A stretch of DNA of 52,313 nt from Actinomycetes bacterium (GCA_021792455.1 JAJYUP010000008.1:1-52313), one strand, 5' to 3'. Shown: positions 25,211 to 34,739, numbered from the stretch's first letter. Translations and numbers: made by a program. The notes: generated from the letters alone by a model not told the origin.

Positions 25211-27106
25211 ATGTGCGGAATCTGCGGGATATACGCCTACTCCTCTGCGCGCCCTGAGCGTGAGCTGGTGCAGCGGATGACCGCGGCACTCACGCACCGC
25301 GGCCCGGACAGCGGCGGGGTGCACCTCGATGGCCCTGCGGCACTTGGTGCGCGGCGGCTTGCGATCATCGACGTCGCGCATGGGGATCAGCCGATGATCT
25401 CTGCAGATGGCGACGTGTGCGTTGTCCAGAACGGAGAGATCCTCAATCATCGGCAGCTGCGGGTCGGGCTCGAAGCGGATGGCTTCGCGCTTCGAACCGC
25501 ATGCGACACCGAGGTGCTCATCCACCTCTATCTTCGTGACGGCCCACGGTTCCTCAGCGACCTGCGGGGAATGTTCGCGATTGCGCTCTGGGATCGTCGT
25601 CGCCGGCTGTTGCTGCTTGCTCGCGACCGCTTCGGCATCAAGCCGCTCTACTACTCGAGCCTAGCCGGCAGGCTCAGCTTCGCCTCCGAGCTGAAGGCGC
25701 TGCTGGAGGACCCTGAGCTCCCGCGCGAGGTCGACAGGGATGCTCTTCACTCGTTTCTCGCGTTCAACTCGATCCCAGCGCCGCAGACGATCTTCGGCTC
25801 GGCGCGCAAGTTGCCGGCAGGTCATCTGCTCACCTGCTCGGAGTCAGGCGTGCATCTCGAGCGGTTCGCGAGGCCAGCGCCCGTCGCGCGCGGCCAGACC
25901 GCGAGCGGCTCTCGCGAGGCGCTCGCGCAGGAGCTGCGCGAGCGGCTCCTCGACTCCGTGCGAGCTCATCTGCTTGCGGATGTGCCGGTTGGAGTGCTGC
26001 TCTCCGGCGGGGTGGATTCCTCGGTGCTCACGGCCCTCGCCTCGAGTCTGTGCCCGGAGCCGATCAAGACCTTCTCGATAGGGTTCCGTGAGCGCTCGTT
26101 CGATGAGCTTCATCTCGCGCGCCAGGTTGCGCGCCGCTGTCGCACGGATCACCACGAGCTCGTCTTGCGGCCGGACGTCGCGCATCTGCTGCCGAAGCTG
26201 GTCGCGGCCTTCGACGAGCCGTTCGCTGACTCCTCCGCGCTGCCGACCTACCTCGTCTGTGCGCTTGCCGCCGAACACGTGAAGGTCGTTCTCAGCGGCG
26301 AGGGGGGCGATGAGCTGTTCGGAGGCTACGAAACCTATGCGGCCGATCAGCTCGCCTACACTGCCGATCGGATTGCGCCTGGCATCGGGCGCTCAGCGGC
26401 GCGATTGGCGCCCCTCGTCGGCCTGCTGCCGAGCGCGAGCACACGGGTCAGCCTCGACTACAGGGCGAAGCGCTTCACCGCTGCGGCGGCGCTGCCGCCG
26501 CTCGAGCGACATCATGGCTTCAAGGAGATCTTCTCCTCGGAGGAGCGTTCCGCGCTGCTCCGAGAGCGCTGGCGCGACCCAGGGAGCGACCCGCTCGCGC
26601 CCTGGCGCGCGCGCTTTGCGGAGACCGAGGGTGCGCCGATGCTCGCGCGCCTGCAGGACGTCGATCTGGGCGTGTACCTCGTCGATGACCTGCTCGTCAA
26701 GACCGACAGGATGAGCATGATTCATGGCCTCGAGGCGCGCGTGCCGTTCCTCGATCCTGTCGTCGCGGAGCTCGCGCTGGCCCTGCCGACGCATCACAAG
26801 GTGCTCGCGCTCAGCAAGAAGCGGCTGCTGCGCAGGGCTGCGGCACCGCTGCTGCCGCAGGCGGTCCTCAGGGCCCGCAAGCGCGGATTCTCGATCCCCG
26901 CGGCAGCCTGGCTGCGAGGCGAGCTGGAGCCGCTCGCGAGGCAGCTGCTCGCGCGAGAGCGCATCGCCAGCCAGGGCTTCTTCGAGCCCACAGTCGTCAC
27001 AGGGCTGCTCGAGCAGCATCTCGCGCGTCGCGTCGACCGGAGCCGTCAGCTGTGGGGGCTGATGTGCTTCTCGCTGTGGGCGGAGCGGTGGGCTGACGGC
27101 GGCTGA
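25211..27106 (+). CDS. asnB: Glutamine-hydrolysing asparagine synthase
   Basis: 631 residues starting MCGICGIYAY, so Cys 2 is the glutaminase nucleophile after Met removal. Glutaminase domain with THRGPDSGG, LGARRLAIID and NGEILNHRQL (~1-200). The synthetase domain begins near 230 with the ATP-binding LLSGGVDSSVLTALA and has VVLSGEGGDELFGGYETY and DDLLVKTDRMSMIHGLEARVPFLD. Length and order match AsnB. Position after DUF354 and a sugar transferase suggests it amidates a glycan or its peptide rather than only making asparagine; that is inference. It starts 11 bases after the previous gene. Confidence 0.93.
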   Translation: MCGICGIYAYSSARPERELVQRMTAALTHRGPDSGGVHLDGPAALGARRLAIIDVAHGDQPMISADGDVCVVQNGEILNHRQLRVGLEADGFALRTACDTEVLIHLYLRDGPRFLSDLRGMFAIALWDRRRRLLLLARDRFGIKPLYYSSLAGRLSFASELKALLEDPELPREVDRDALHSFLAFNSIPAPQTIFGSARKLPAGHLLTCSESGVHLERFARPAPVARGQTASGSREALAQELRERLLDSVRAHLLADVPVGVLLSGGVDSSVLTALASSLCPEPIKTFSIGFRERSFDELHLARQVARRCRTDHHELVLRPDVAHLLPKLVAAFDEPFADSSALPTYLVCALAAEHVKVVLSGEGGDELFGGYETYAADQLAYTADRIAPGIGRSAARLAPLVGLLPSASTRVSLDYRAKRFTAAAALPPLERHHGFKEIFSSEERSALLRERWRDPGSDPLAPWRARFAETEGAPMLARLQDVDLGVYLVDDLLVKTDRMSMIHGLEARVPFLDPVVAELALALPTHHKVLALSKKRLLRRAAAPLLPQAVLRARKRGFSIPAAAWLRGELEPLARQLLARERIASQGFFEPTVVTGLLEQHLARRVDRSRQLWGLMCFSLWAERWADGG

Positions 27107-27150
27107 GAGCAGCGCGTGCCCTGCGGTCGCGGTCGGCCGATGCGACAGCT

Positions 27151-27167
27151 CGCCTCGACGAGAGGCG
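27151..27167. terminator. Possible terminator hairpin after asnB
   Basis: CGCCTC-GACGA-GAGGCG, a perfect 6-bp stem with a 5-base loop, 45 bases after the asnB stop. No T-run. Confidence 0.35.
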
Positions 27168-27244
27168 GATCGCCTCACCCGGAGCGACGACGCATGACTT
27201 CGTCGCCGGGCGGGTAACTCACATCAGGCCGAGAGGAGGAACTC

Positions 27245-30200
27245 GTGAGGCGTGCGACTGGTCATCTGGCACTTGGTGGTGCTGTAGGCGCCGTGCTCGT
27301 CTCGTGCGCGCTGCTCAACGCGGCCGTCGCGGTCGGGGCGGGGTTCGGTGTGAAGATGGTGCTCGCCGGCACGTGCAGGGTCTCGACGTGCAGCACCTCG
27401 AGCAGCCTCGGTGAACTGTTCACCCAAGCCGCGGCTCATCCGAACTACGGCGTCACCGAGTTCCAGGTCGCATCGCAACGTGTGCCTGGGGTGCTTCCCG
27501 GCAGCGAACCGGAAGCTCCCGTAAAACCGATCAAGCGCGCGCGCATCGACCTGCCGGTCGGCTTGTCCATCAACCCCGAAGCGGTGCCGCACTGCTCGAT
27601 GAGTGCCTTCGAGTCGGTCGAAGTGGTGCCTGGCAGGGGGATCTTCGCCGAAAGCCTCTGTGGGCCGGAAGCCGTCGTCGGCGAAGACACCGCCACCGTC
27701 GTCGTCGAACCGGTGAAAGGGCTGTATGCCGACGTGCCGCTCCACGGCGTCGTCTACAACCTGCAGCGACCAGAGGGCGTGCCCGCTGAGTTCGGCGTCG
27801 CGATCAGTCTCGCACCGCTCGGGCCCGCCTACGTCGGCGCCTACGCTCACACGCTGCTCGAAGGCGGCGTCAGCTGGCACACAGAAGCGGGCATCAGCCC
27901 CAGCGGGGACTTCCACGAGTACTTCGAGATCGACCCCATCGGCGCCGAACCGCCCCTGCTCGAGTCGCGACTGCTCTTCGACGGCAACATCGGACACGGC
28001 GGCTTCCTCACCCTGCCGAGCGAATGCAGCGGTGGGCAGACCACGAAGATCGAAGCGGAATCCTACGAAGGCGAACGCGCGACCTCGGAGTTCACCACGC
28101 CGATCGGACTCACGGGCTGCAGCGAAGTACCGTTCGCTCCTGAAGTCCTGCTCGAACCGAGCACCTCCCAAAGCGACGCCGTCGATGCCGCGACCGTGAG
28201 GGTGCTCCTCCCCCAGAACGGCAGCCCAGACGCGATCAACTCCTCCGCGTTGAAGCAGGCGGAAGTGAAGCTGCCCGAAGGGATGAGCCTCAACCCTGCC
28301 GCGGCGGCAGGGTTGGCGTCCTGCTCGGAGGCGCAGTTCGAACAGCATGGTGGAGGTCCGGTCAGTTGTCCGGTTGGGTCGCGCATCGGCGAAGCTGTCA
28401 TCGAAACTCCCACGCTGCCGCCGGGTGCGCTTTCTGGGGGCGTCTATGTCGGGGAACCGGTGCCCGGCGCGAGCCCCGCCTCAGGTCGCGAGTACCGCAT
28501 CTTCATCGCCGCTGAATCGAAGCGCTACGGCGTCTCGGTCCGCCTCGAAGGGCAGGTGCACGCAAACGAAGCGACGGGCCAGCTCACGACGGTCGTGCTG
28601 GAAAATCCCCAGGTTCCATTCCACGAGTTCGTCGTCGCGCTCAACGATCTCGCGCACACGCCGCTTGCAAACCCACTTTCCTGCGGCGCAGCGACGACGG
28701 CTGGCGGCTTTCTGCCATACAGCGACCAGAGTGCGATCACGTCCGCCAGCAGCGTCTTCACAGTCGACTTCGACGGGCACGCCTGCCCATCGCCGTTGCC
28801 GTTCGCGATCGCACAGGGCGCGGGCACAGCGCCCGACACCACGGGCATCAGCACCGCGTTTACGCTCCAGCTCTCTCGGCCCGAAGGCGATCAGTACCTC
28901 TCGAGCCTCAGCACCGCCCTGCCCCAGGGCCTCGTCGCGCTCATCCCAACGGTGCCCCTGTGCGCCGAAGCGCAGGCGGATGCGGACAGCTGTCCTGCAG
29001 CGAGCGCGATCGGAACCGCCGCCGTAACGGTCGGCTCCGGCCCCGAACCGTATCTGCTCTCGGGCACCGTCTATCTCACCGGCCCTGTCTCTGGCATCAG
29101 CGTGAAGGCGCTGCCAAATGCGCCACCGACTGCTCCATATGGCCTGCTCGTGCTCATCGATGCAGAAAAAGTCGGTCCCTACGACTACGGTCTCATCGGG
29201 ACGAGAGCGGCGATCGACGTCGCGCCGTACAGTGGAAGGGTCATCGTCTCGAGCACGTTGCCGACGATCGAGGGCGGCGTGCCGCTGCGCCTCCGCAGCA
29301 TTCGAATCGCGATCGATCGTCCAGGCTTCCTCGTCAATCCGACTGGCTGCGAAACGCGCTTCACCGAAACGAGCCTCACATCCACCTTCGGGGGCGAAGC
29401 GCATCTCTCGACCCCCTTCCAGACGACGGGGTGCGAAGGGCTGCCGTTCACGCCGAGGATCCAGGCCTCCTCGAGCGCGCATCACACCAGGAAGCTTGGC
29501 GCGAGCCTGCGAGTCACGCTCTCGCAGCCTGCGCAGCAGTCGAACATCCGGTCCATCTCCGTCACGCTGCCGGGCAAGCTGCCCTCCCGTGAGTCCACGC
29601 TCAAACAGGCGTGCCTCGAAGCGACCTTTGCCGCAAACCCGCTCGACTGCCCGACCGCCTCTGTGGTCGGCAGTGCGGAGGTGAGCACGCCGACGCTGCC
29701 TGGCACTCTCTCTGGGCCTGCGTACGTCGTCTCCGAGGGCGATCGCGCCTTCCCGAACCTCGACCTCGTCCTGCAGGGCGACGGCGTCACCGTCGTGCTC
29801 GTAGGGAACACGAACATCAGCGGAGGCATCACCCATGCGAGCTTCCCCACTCTGCCGGACGTTCCGGTTCACAGCTTCCAGCTCATGTTGCCGACAGGCC
29901 CGAAATCGATACTCGCCGGCAATGGGCGCTTCTGCAGAGCTCCGATGTACATGCCGACGCTCATCGTCGCCCAGAACGGCAGGCGGATCGCCTCAAAGAC
30001 CCGGATCCAGATCAGCGGATGTCCGATCGAAGTGACCGCGCGACGTCTCGAGCGCGCTCACATCCTCATCTCCACGGTCGTGCCGGCAGCCGGTGAGATA
30101 ACAGCGGCCGGCAGATACCTGAAGGCTGTGCACAGGCAAGCGGGCAAAGCTGGGCGAGCTCGGATCGAGGTGCCGCTCGATCACACAGGGCTCCGGCTGC

Positions 30201-30316
30201 TTGCCCTGCACCACCTCCTCAGGGTGACCGTGCGCCTCCGCTTCGTTCCGCGGAAGGCGCGGCAGCACGCTTCAGAAGCCGTCGTGCACGCGACGTTCAC
30301 GGCCCTTCGGCGGTAG
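27245..30316 (+). CDS. Large secreted repeat protein typical of Solirubrobacterales
   Basis: 1023 residues from GTG 27245, start fixed by AGGAGGA (27234-27240). A signal peptide-like stretch covers about residues 8-33. The rest is at least three or four copies of a loosely conserved beta-rich module with the pattern ...LPxGxSLNP...CxxAxF...CPxxSxIGxAxVxTPxLPxxLxGxVYVGxP. Examples: PVSCPVGSRIGEAVIETPTLPPG, DSCPAASAIGTAAVTVGSG and LDCPTASVVGSAEVSTPTLPG. Paired Cys suggest disulfides. Such proteins occur in many copies in this lineage; no function is known. Codon choice (many GAA, ACC) differs somewhat from neighbours. Its 3' end overlaps the convergent ABC1 kinase gene by 20 bases. Confidence 0.85.
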   Translation: MRRATGHLALGGAVGAVLVSCALLNAAVAVGAGFGVKMVLAGTCRVSTCSTSSSLGELFTQAAAHPNYGVTEFQVASQRVPGVLPGSEPEAPVKPIKRARIDLPVGLSINPEAVPHCSMSAFESVEVVPGRGIFAESLCGPEAVVGEDTATVVVEPVKGLYADVPLHGVVYNLQRPEGVPAEFGVAISLAPLGPAYVGAYAHTLLEGGVSWHTEAGISPSGDFHEYFEIDPIGAEPPLLESRLLFDGNIGHGGFLTLPSECSGGQTTKIEAESYEGERATSEFTTPIGLTGCSEVPFAPEVLLEPSTSQSDAVDAATVRVLLPQNGSPDAINSSALKQAEVKLPEGMSLNPAAAAGLASCSEAQFEQHGGGPVSCPVGSRIGEAVIETPTLPPGALSGGVYVGEPVPGASPASGREYRIFIAAESKRYGVSVRLEGQVHANEATGQLTTVVLENPQVPFHEFVVALNDLAHTPLANPLSCGAATTAGGFLPYSDQSAITSASSVFTVDFDGHACPSPLPFAIAQGAGTAPDTTGISTAFTLQLSRPEGDQYLSSLSTALPQGLVALIPTVPLCAEAQADADSCPAASAIGTAAVTVGSGPEPYLLSGTVYLTGPVSGISVKALPNAPPTAPYGLLVLIDAEKVGPYDYGLIGTRAAIDVAPYSGRVIVSSTLPTIEGGVPLRLRSIRIAIDRPGFLVNPTGCETRFTETSLTSTFGGEAHLSTPFQTTGCEGLPFTPRIQASSSAHHTRKLGASLRVTLSQPAQQSNIRSISVTLPGKLPSRESTLKQACLEATFAANPLDCPTASVVGSAEVSTPTLPGTLSGPAYVVSEGDRAFPNLDLVLQGDGVTVVLVGNTNISGGITHASFPTLPDVPVHSFQLMLPTGPKSILAGNGRFCRAPMYMPTLIVAQNGRRIASKTRIQISGCPIEVTARRLERAHILISTVVPAAGEITAAGRYLKAVHRQAGKAGRARIEVPLDHTGLRLLALHHLLRVTVRLRFVPRKARQHASEAVVHATFTALRR

Positions 30317-31799
30317 CCTGGGCTGCGCTCCAGCGCTCACTGGCGAAGTGCGTCGCCTCGGCCGCTCCCAGCGGCGTCGATGGTGGGGAGCCGTGCAGGT
30401 ACTCTGCGGCGATCGCCCCGAAGTCGCCGCTCGCGCGCAGCTGGCCCAGCACGACCGCAACGATGCCGTGCATCCGCCGGATCAGGACCGCGTCGGGTGG
30501 GAGGGTGAACTGGCTCGCTTGTCGCCGTGAGTGCGCCTGTCTGTGAGCTTGCTGCGCATCCTCGTTGAGCTCTCCGATGGCCTCTGCATCCTCGATTCCC
30601 GCCGGTGGCTCACGCCCGCGCCTGCGCCTCGCGCGGGCAAAGGATCGCGCTCCGGGGCACGCGTACCATCCGGTCGCGCGGCGCATCATCGTCAGAGCCC
30701 ACGCGGGCTCTACATCCTCTGCCCGCTCAGCGGGCAGATAGCCCCCCTCTTGCAGCGCCTGCTTCAGCTGCGCCTCATCGCCGTCGCGCACTGAGCGTGC
30801 GATCGCCACCTCCTGCGCGACCCGGTCTGAGGAGACGACCCGCAGCAGTCCGAAATCCAGGAAGCAGAGCTTGCCGTCGGGACAGAGCAGGTAGTTGCCG
30901 GGGTGTGGATCGCCAAGCGCGATCCCATCCCTGTAGAGCAGGCCGAAGAAGAACCGAAACACGATCTCAGCGAAGCGGTTGCGAGCATGCGCCTCAGCAG
31001 CGCAGACTGCCTCGAACCGCTGTCCCTCCACGTACTCGGTGACGAGCATGCGCTGGGTGCACAGCTCGCTGTGCACGCGCGGGACCTTCATGAATGGGTG
31101 ATCGCCGATCAGACGCTCTATGCGACGCTGGCTTTCAGCCTCGAGCTCGTAGTCGAGCTCCGCCCCGACCCGCTCGCGCACCTCTTCGGCGAGCGCCTTC
31201 GCGTCGAGGCCTGGGGCGAGACGCTTCAGCAGCGGAACGAGCATCATCGCGTTGCGCAGATCGGTGTCCACCGCCTCCGCGATGCGGGGGTACTGGACCT
31301 TCACCGCCACCTCGCGTCCGTCGTGCGTCCGCGCTCTGTGAACCTGTCCGATCGAGGCGGCAGCGAACGCTTCAGGCTCGAACTCCGCGAACACCTGGGT
31401 GAGCGGCCTGCGAAGCTCGCCTTCCAGCATCTTCTCGAGCGCGTTGAAAGGCAGGGGCGGCACGTCGTCACGCAGCGAAGCGAGCATCGCCTGCAGCCGG
31501 TCCCGCTCATCCTCGGGCAGGCCGTCGAGCTCGATCAGCGAGATCATCTGGCCGACCTTCATCGCCGCTCCGCGCATCTGTGAGAGCCTGTCAACGAGCT
31601 CATGCACGAGCGCTGCTGTGCGGGCACTGCGCGCGGCGGCAGCGCGCTCAGGGCTGCGCACGGCATTCGCTGAGCGCATGCCCGCCCACCGCAGCCCTTG
31701 GCTGCCGACGAAGCCGCCGACCTTCGCTGTGCGCGCGATTCGACTCGTCGGCAGCGCCGCTGTTCGAGGTCGATCCCGATCGCCGTCGCCAACGCTCAT
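30297..31799 (-). CDS. ABC1/UbiB-family atypical kinase
   Basis: 500 residues. Family motifs: KxGQ element MKVGQMISLI (~81), Ala-rich nucleotide loop AAASIGQVHRA, catalytic Lys region VAVKVQYP, ELDYELEAESQRR, LGDPHPGNYLLCPDGK and metal-binding FLDFGLL. UbiB/ADCK proteins are membrane-associated ATPases or kinases linked to quinone or lipid metabolism. Between ~385 and 440 there is an Arg-rich insertion ([18 protein letters not shown]). ATG 31799 follows a TAGGCT box by six bases, which suggests a leaderless mRNA. The desaturase gene lies 153 bases upstream on the same strand. Confidence 0.9.
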   Translation of the reverse strand: MSVGDGDRDRPRTAALPTSRIARTAKVGGFVGSQGLRWAGMRSANAVRSPERAAAARSARTAALVHELVDRLSQMRGAAMKVGQMISLIELDGLPEDERDRLQAMLASLRDDVPPLPFNALEKMLEGELRRPLTQVFAEFEPEAFAAASIGQVHRARTHDGREVAVKVQYPRIAEAVDTDLRNAMMLVPLLKRLAPGLDAKALAEEVRERVGAELDYELEAESQRRIERLIGDHPFMKVPRVHSELCTQRMLVTEYVEGQRFEAVCAAEAHARNRFAEIVFRFFFGLLYRDGIALGDPHPGNYLLCPDGKLCFLDFGLLRVVSSDRVAQEVAIARSVRDGDEAQLKQALQEGGYLPAERAEDVEPAWALTMMRRATGWYACPGARSFARARRRRGREPPAGIEDAEAIGELNEDAQQAHRQAHSRRQASQFTLPPDAVLIRRMHGIVAVVLGQLRASGDFGAIAAEYLHGSPPSTPLGAAEATHFASERWSAAQATAEGP

Positions 31800-31805
31800 C
31801 AGTCG

Positions 31806-31811
31806 AGCCTA
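31806..31811 (-). promoter_or_regulatory. Leaderless -10 box (TAGGCT) of the ABC1 kinase gene
   Basis: On the minus strand TAGGCT is followed by CGACTG and then the ATG at 31799, a six-base spacing that puts the transcript start at the ATG. There is no ribosome-binding sequence. Confidence 0.55.
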
Positions 31812-31952
31812 GCGAGAGGCCTCGAGCTTGCCCGCCGCGCGCCTCGCCCGAGTGCAGCGAGCTTCGAGGGCGAGTGGCCCGCTGTCTCAGGTGCAACCAA
31901 CGCAGGCAAAGCTGCAGGGCCGCTCGCCCCGGCACATCTCAGGCCTTGGGGC

Positions 31953-33023
31953 TCAGCCTGCGGTTCGCGGCTCTGGGGGGAGCGCCGTCTTCTCCCGCTG
32001 GCGCTCAGGGTCGATTCGCACCACGTTCCATGCGAGCCCGACAGCCTCCATCGCCCTGATCACCAGGCCGCTGACATCGAGCTCCCACCAGCGCATGCCG
32101 TGGAACGCTGACCGGGGAAAGGCGTGGTGGTTGTTGTGCCACGCCTCACCCAACGTCGGCAGTGCGAGCACCGCGACGTTGCGGGAGTGATCGGTCGTCG
32201 TGAACCGGCGCCGGCCGAGGAAGTGACAGAGCGAGTTCACGCTCCATGTCGTGTGGTGGCTCAGGAACACCCGGACGAGGCCTGCCCAGACCAGTGCCCA
32301 CAGCGCGCCTATGAAGCTCCCCGTCAGCAGCCAGCCGATCGCGAACGGCAGCAGCAGCGTCAGTGCGACGAACCCGACGAAGCCGCGGTTTATCGCGCGC
32401 ATCACTGGATCTTCGACGAGGTCACGCGCGTACCGGCGGGCGTCGGCAAGTCCGACCGAGGTGAACAGCCACCCTACGTGGGCGTGCCACAACCCGCGCA
32501 GCGTTCCGAGCAGGCCGGGGCCGTGGTTCGTGTGCGGACTGTGAGGGTCGCCATCACGGTCGGAGAAGGCGTGGTGCTTGCGGTGGTCCGCGACCCACTT
32601 GATCACGGGGCCTTGGACCGCGAGCGAGCCGAGCACGGCGAAGAAGTACTGAGTGACGCGGTGGGCGTCGAACGCGCGGTGTGTCAGCAGGCGGTGGAAG
32701 CCGATCGTGATCCCAAGGGTTGGCAGCACGTACAGCACGCACATCAGCACGAGGTCCCGCCAGTCGAGTACGTGGTGCCAGCCGAGCGCGATGCCTGCGC
32801 CAAGCGCAATCATCGGCACCACGACGGCGGCGATGTTCGCTGCGCGTCGCGCTCTGCTCAGCTGCGGCTCAGGCGAGCACCGCGGGAGAAGCGCTCCGCT
32901 CGCAGTGGGCTCGGTCGGCGGGGCTGTCGCGGAGTCGGTGGACGCACTCGCAGCCAAGACGGTGAGGTTTCCAGCAGCGATCGAGGAGCCAGATGTCGGA
33001 GGCGCGGAGGACACGCTGATCAC
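31953..33023 (-). CDS. Acyl-CoA/acyl-lipid fatty acid desaturase
   Basis: 356 residues from GTG 33023. The three histidine boxes of membrane desaturases are present: HRLLTH (~115), HRKHH (~150) and HNNHH (~285), with FHRLLTHRAF, ADHRKHHAFSD and GEAWHNNHHAFPRS matching delta-9 (stearoyl-CoA-type) enzymes. About four membrane segments surround them. Residues 1-50 are Ala/Ser/Thr-rich and not conserved. It introduces a double bond into membrane fatty acids and needs a di-iron centre and an electron donor. The small membrane protein gene ends 29 bases upstream on the same strand, so they may be cotranscribed. Confidence 0.92.
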   Translation of the reverse strand: MISVSSAPPTSGSSIAAGNLTVLAASASTDSATAPPTEPTASGALLPRCSPEPQLSRARRAANIAAVVVPMIALGAGIALGWHHVLDWRDLVLMCVLYVLPTLGITIGFHRLLTHRAFDAHRVTQYFFAVLGSLAVQGPVIKWVADHRKHHAFSDRDGDPHSPHTNHGPGLLGTLRGLWHAHVGWLFTSVGLADARRYARDLVEDPVMRAINRGFVGFVALTLLLPFAIGWLLTGSFIGALWALVWAGLVRVFLSHHTTWSVNSLCHFLGRRRFTTTDHSRNVAVLALPTLGEAWHNNHHAFPRSAFHGMRWWELDVSGLVIRAMEAVGLAWNVVRIDPERQREKTALPPEPRTAG

Positions 33024-33052
33024 GCTCAGCTTACCTCAGCTCCCGTCTATCC

Positions 33053-33355
33053 TCATCGCCGCCGGTCGACGAGGGCGTAGGCCACTGATGAGGCGACCGC
33101 GGTCACGGCGAGCACCGATGGCCAGCCGCCGAGCTTCCCTGCAAGCGGATGAGAGAGCACGAACGCCCCGAGGTAGGTCCCGAGAACTCCTGCCGCTGCC
33201 CGTGGACCAGCGGACCTGACCGCGTCTCGAACGGACCAGGCGCCTGCGGCCAGGAGCACCGCCCCACCAACCTCGCGTCGCTTCGTGCAGCGCACGGATG
33301 CGAACCCGCCGATCAGTCCGCCGGCGACCGCTGCGGATGTTGGAACAGATGCCAC
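33053..33355 (-). CDS. Small membrane protein of unknown function
   Basis: 100 residues from GTG 33355. Three hydrophobic stretches (about 5-22, 28-45, 52-70) and a fourth at 75-95 suggest a small multi-pass membrane protein; Gly/Ala-rich. No family recognised. On the minus strand TAGGAT (33370-33365) lies nine bases before the start, so a very short leader is likely. It lies ahead of the desaturase on the same strand. Confidence 0.6.
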   Translation of the reverse strand: MASVPTSAAVAGGLIGGFASVRCTKRREVGGAVLLAAGAWSVRDAVRSAGPRAAAGVLGTYLGAFVLSHPLAGKLGGWPSVLAVTAVASSVAYALVDRRR

Positions 33356-33395
33356 CTGCCCTGCATCCTACCGCCGGCCCACTGCAGCCCGCTGC

Positions 33396-33469
33396 TGCCT
33401 GCTGGCGCACCCCGTCCGCCGGTGCCTGCTGGAGCACCCCGCCCGCCGGTGCCTTGTGGCGCACCGGCG
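33396..33469. repeat. 27-bp tandem repeat between divergent genes
   Basis: Units 33396-33422 and 33423-33449 differ at two bases, and a partial third unit runs to 33469. It fills most of the divergent promoter region between the small membrane protein and the UPF0104 gene. Confidence 0.9.
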
Positions 33470-33482
33470 AGAGTGCGGTGGC

Positions 33483-33488
33483 TATCGT
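33483..33488 (+). promoter_or_regulatory. Leaderless -10 box (TATCGT) of the UPF0104 gene
   Basis: TATCGT is followed by seven bases and GTG 33496, which gives a protein of the usual length beginning just before its first membrane segment. No ribosome-binding sequence is present. Confidence 0.5.
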
Positions 33489-33495
33489 CGCCACC

Positions 33496-34515
33496 GTGAT
33501 AGCGCGTCTTCGCCGCATGCCGGTCGTATCCGCAGCGATCGCGACCGCGATCGCTGCGGTCGCTGTCATTGCGATCGCGCAAGTCACCGGCAATCATGCT
33601 CTCAGCAGAGCCTTCGAAGACGTCGACGCCCTGTGGATCGGCCTCATCGCCGGGGCGGAGCTCATCACCTACCCTGCGTATGCGATCGCCTACAGGTCGA
33701 TCGCGAGGGTGCATGGCCACGCACAGCTCGCGCTGCCGCTCGTCGCACGGGTCGTCGTCGCCGGCTTTGGCCCGTTTGCAGTTGGAGGCGGCTTCGGCCT
33801 CGACAAGCAGGTGCTGCTCGCCCTGCACGAGGATGAGCACAGCGCTCGTGTTCGTGTGCTCGCGCTTGGCAGCCTCGAGTGGCTCGTGCTCGCGCCGGCG
33901 ACCTGCATCGCTGCGATACTCATGCTCGCAGAGGGCGCACACGTCAGGGGGTCGCTGCTGTGGCCCTGGGCGATCGCGGTTCCGCTTGGTCTCGGGTTCG
34001 GTTTGTGGGCGAGCGCACCGGGTCGCAGCGAGCGGATCTGCCGATTCAGAGGCCGCCGCCTCGCCTGGCTTTCGAGCGTCCTCGAGGGCGTCGGCGTCAT
34101 GCACACCCTCATCCGCAGCCCGCGCGCCCACCTTGGCGCCTGGATCGGCACCCTCCTCTACTGGGCCGCCGACATCGCTGCCTTCTACGGCGGCCTGCGA
34201 TGCTTCGGCCTCGCGCCGGGGATCGGTGAGGTCATCATCGCCTACGCGACCGGCTACATCGCGACCAGGCGCTCACTGCCACTTGGAGGCGCGGGAGTCA
34301 CGGAGGCGCTCATGACCTACTCGCTCTCCTGGCTTGGGCAGCCCCTCGCCCCGGCGCTTGCGGCCGTTGTCGCCTACAGGGCCTTCAACTTTCTGCTCGC
34401 TTCGACTCCTGCGCTCATCGCGCATCACCAGATGGAGGGGCTTCTCGACGCTGCGGGCAGGCGCAAAGCAGAAGGCGACGCCCGTACGCCGCAGCAGGCG
34501 GGCGGTCGCGTCTGA
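33496..34515 (+). CDS. UPF0104 / lysylphosphatidylglycerol synthase TM-type membrane protein
   Basis: 339 residues with about eight membrane segments. Characteristic pieces: PLVARVVVAGFGPFAVGGGFGLDKQVLLAL and, near the C-terminus, LYWAADIAAFYGGLRCF and GYIATRRSLPLGGAGVTEALMTYSL. This is the flippase-like region found alone (UPF0104) or fused to MprF synthases; alone it has no proven substrate. The start was set at GTG 33496 because of the -10 box and the family length; the open frame reaches further upstream through the 27-bp repeats and is discarded. Confidence 0.85.
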   Translation: MIARLRRMPVVSAAIATAIAAVAVIAIAQVTGNHALSRAFEDVDALWIGLIAGAELITYPAYAIAYRSIARVHGHAQLALPLVARVVVAGFGPFAVGGGFGLDKQVLLALHEDEHSARVRVLALGSLEWLVLAPATCIAAILMLAEGAHVRGSLLWPWAIAVPLGLGFGLWASAPGRSERICRFRGRRLAWLSSVLEGVGVMHTLIRSPRAHLGAWIGTLLYWAADIAAFYGGLRCFGLAPGIGEVIIAYATGYIATRRSLPLGGAGVTEALMTYSLSWLGQPLAPALAAVVAYRAFNFLLASTPALIAHHQMEGLLDAAGRRKAEGDARTPQQAGGRV

Positions 34516-34739
34516 GCTGCTGCGCACCCTCATCGGTGATCGCGGGCAGGAGGCAGAGATGCTTCACTTCGGCGATGCTTGCAGCGTCGCTGCGCAGGCG
34601 GCTCGCCGACTCTGTCGCGTGCTGATCGACGGCCCTCGCTCGTGCTCATCGAACGCACAGATGGACAGGCGGCCGATTCTGTCGGGTACCTCAGGGTCAG
34701 CAGCGAGACGTGAGAACAACGCGGAAAGTGAGATGGAGC

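Noticed and set aside
28481-29872. 463-codon minus-strand frame across the secreted repeat protein gene
   Set aside because: Arg/Glu-rich antisense shadow. The plus-strand gene has a strong ribosome site, signal peptide and conserved modules.
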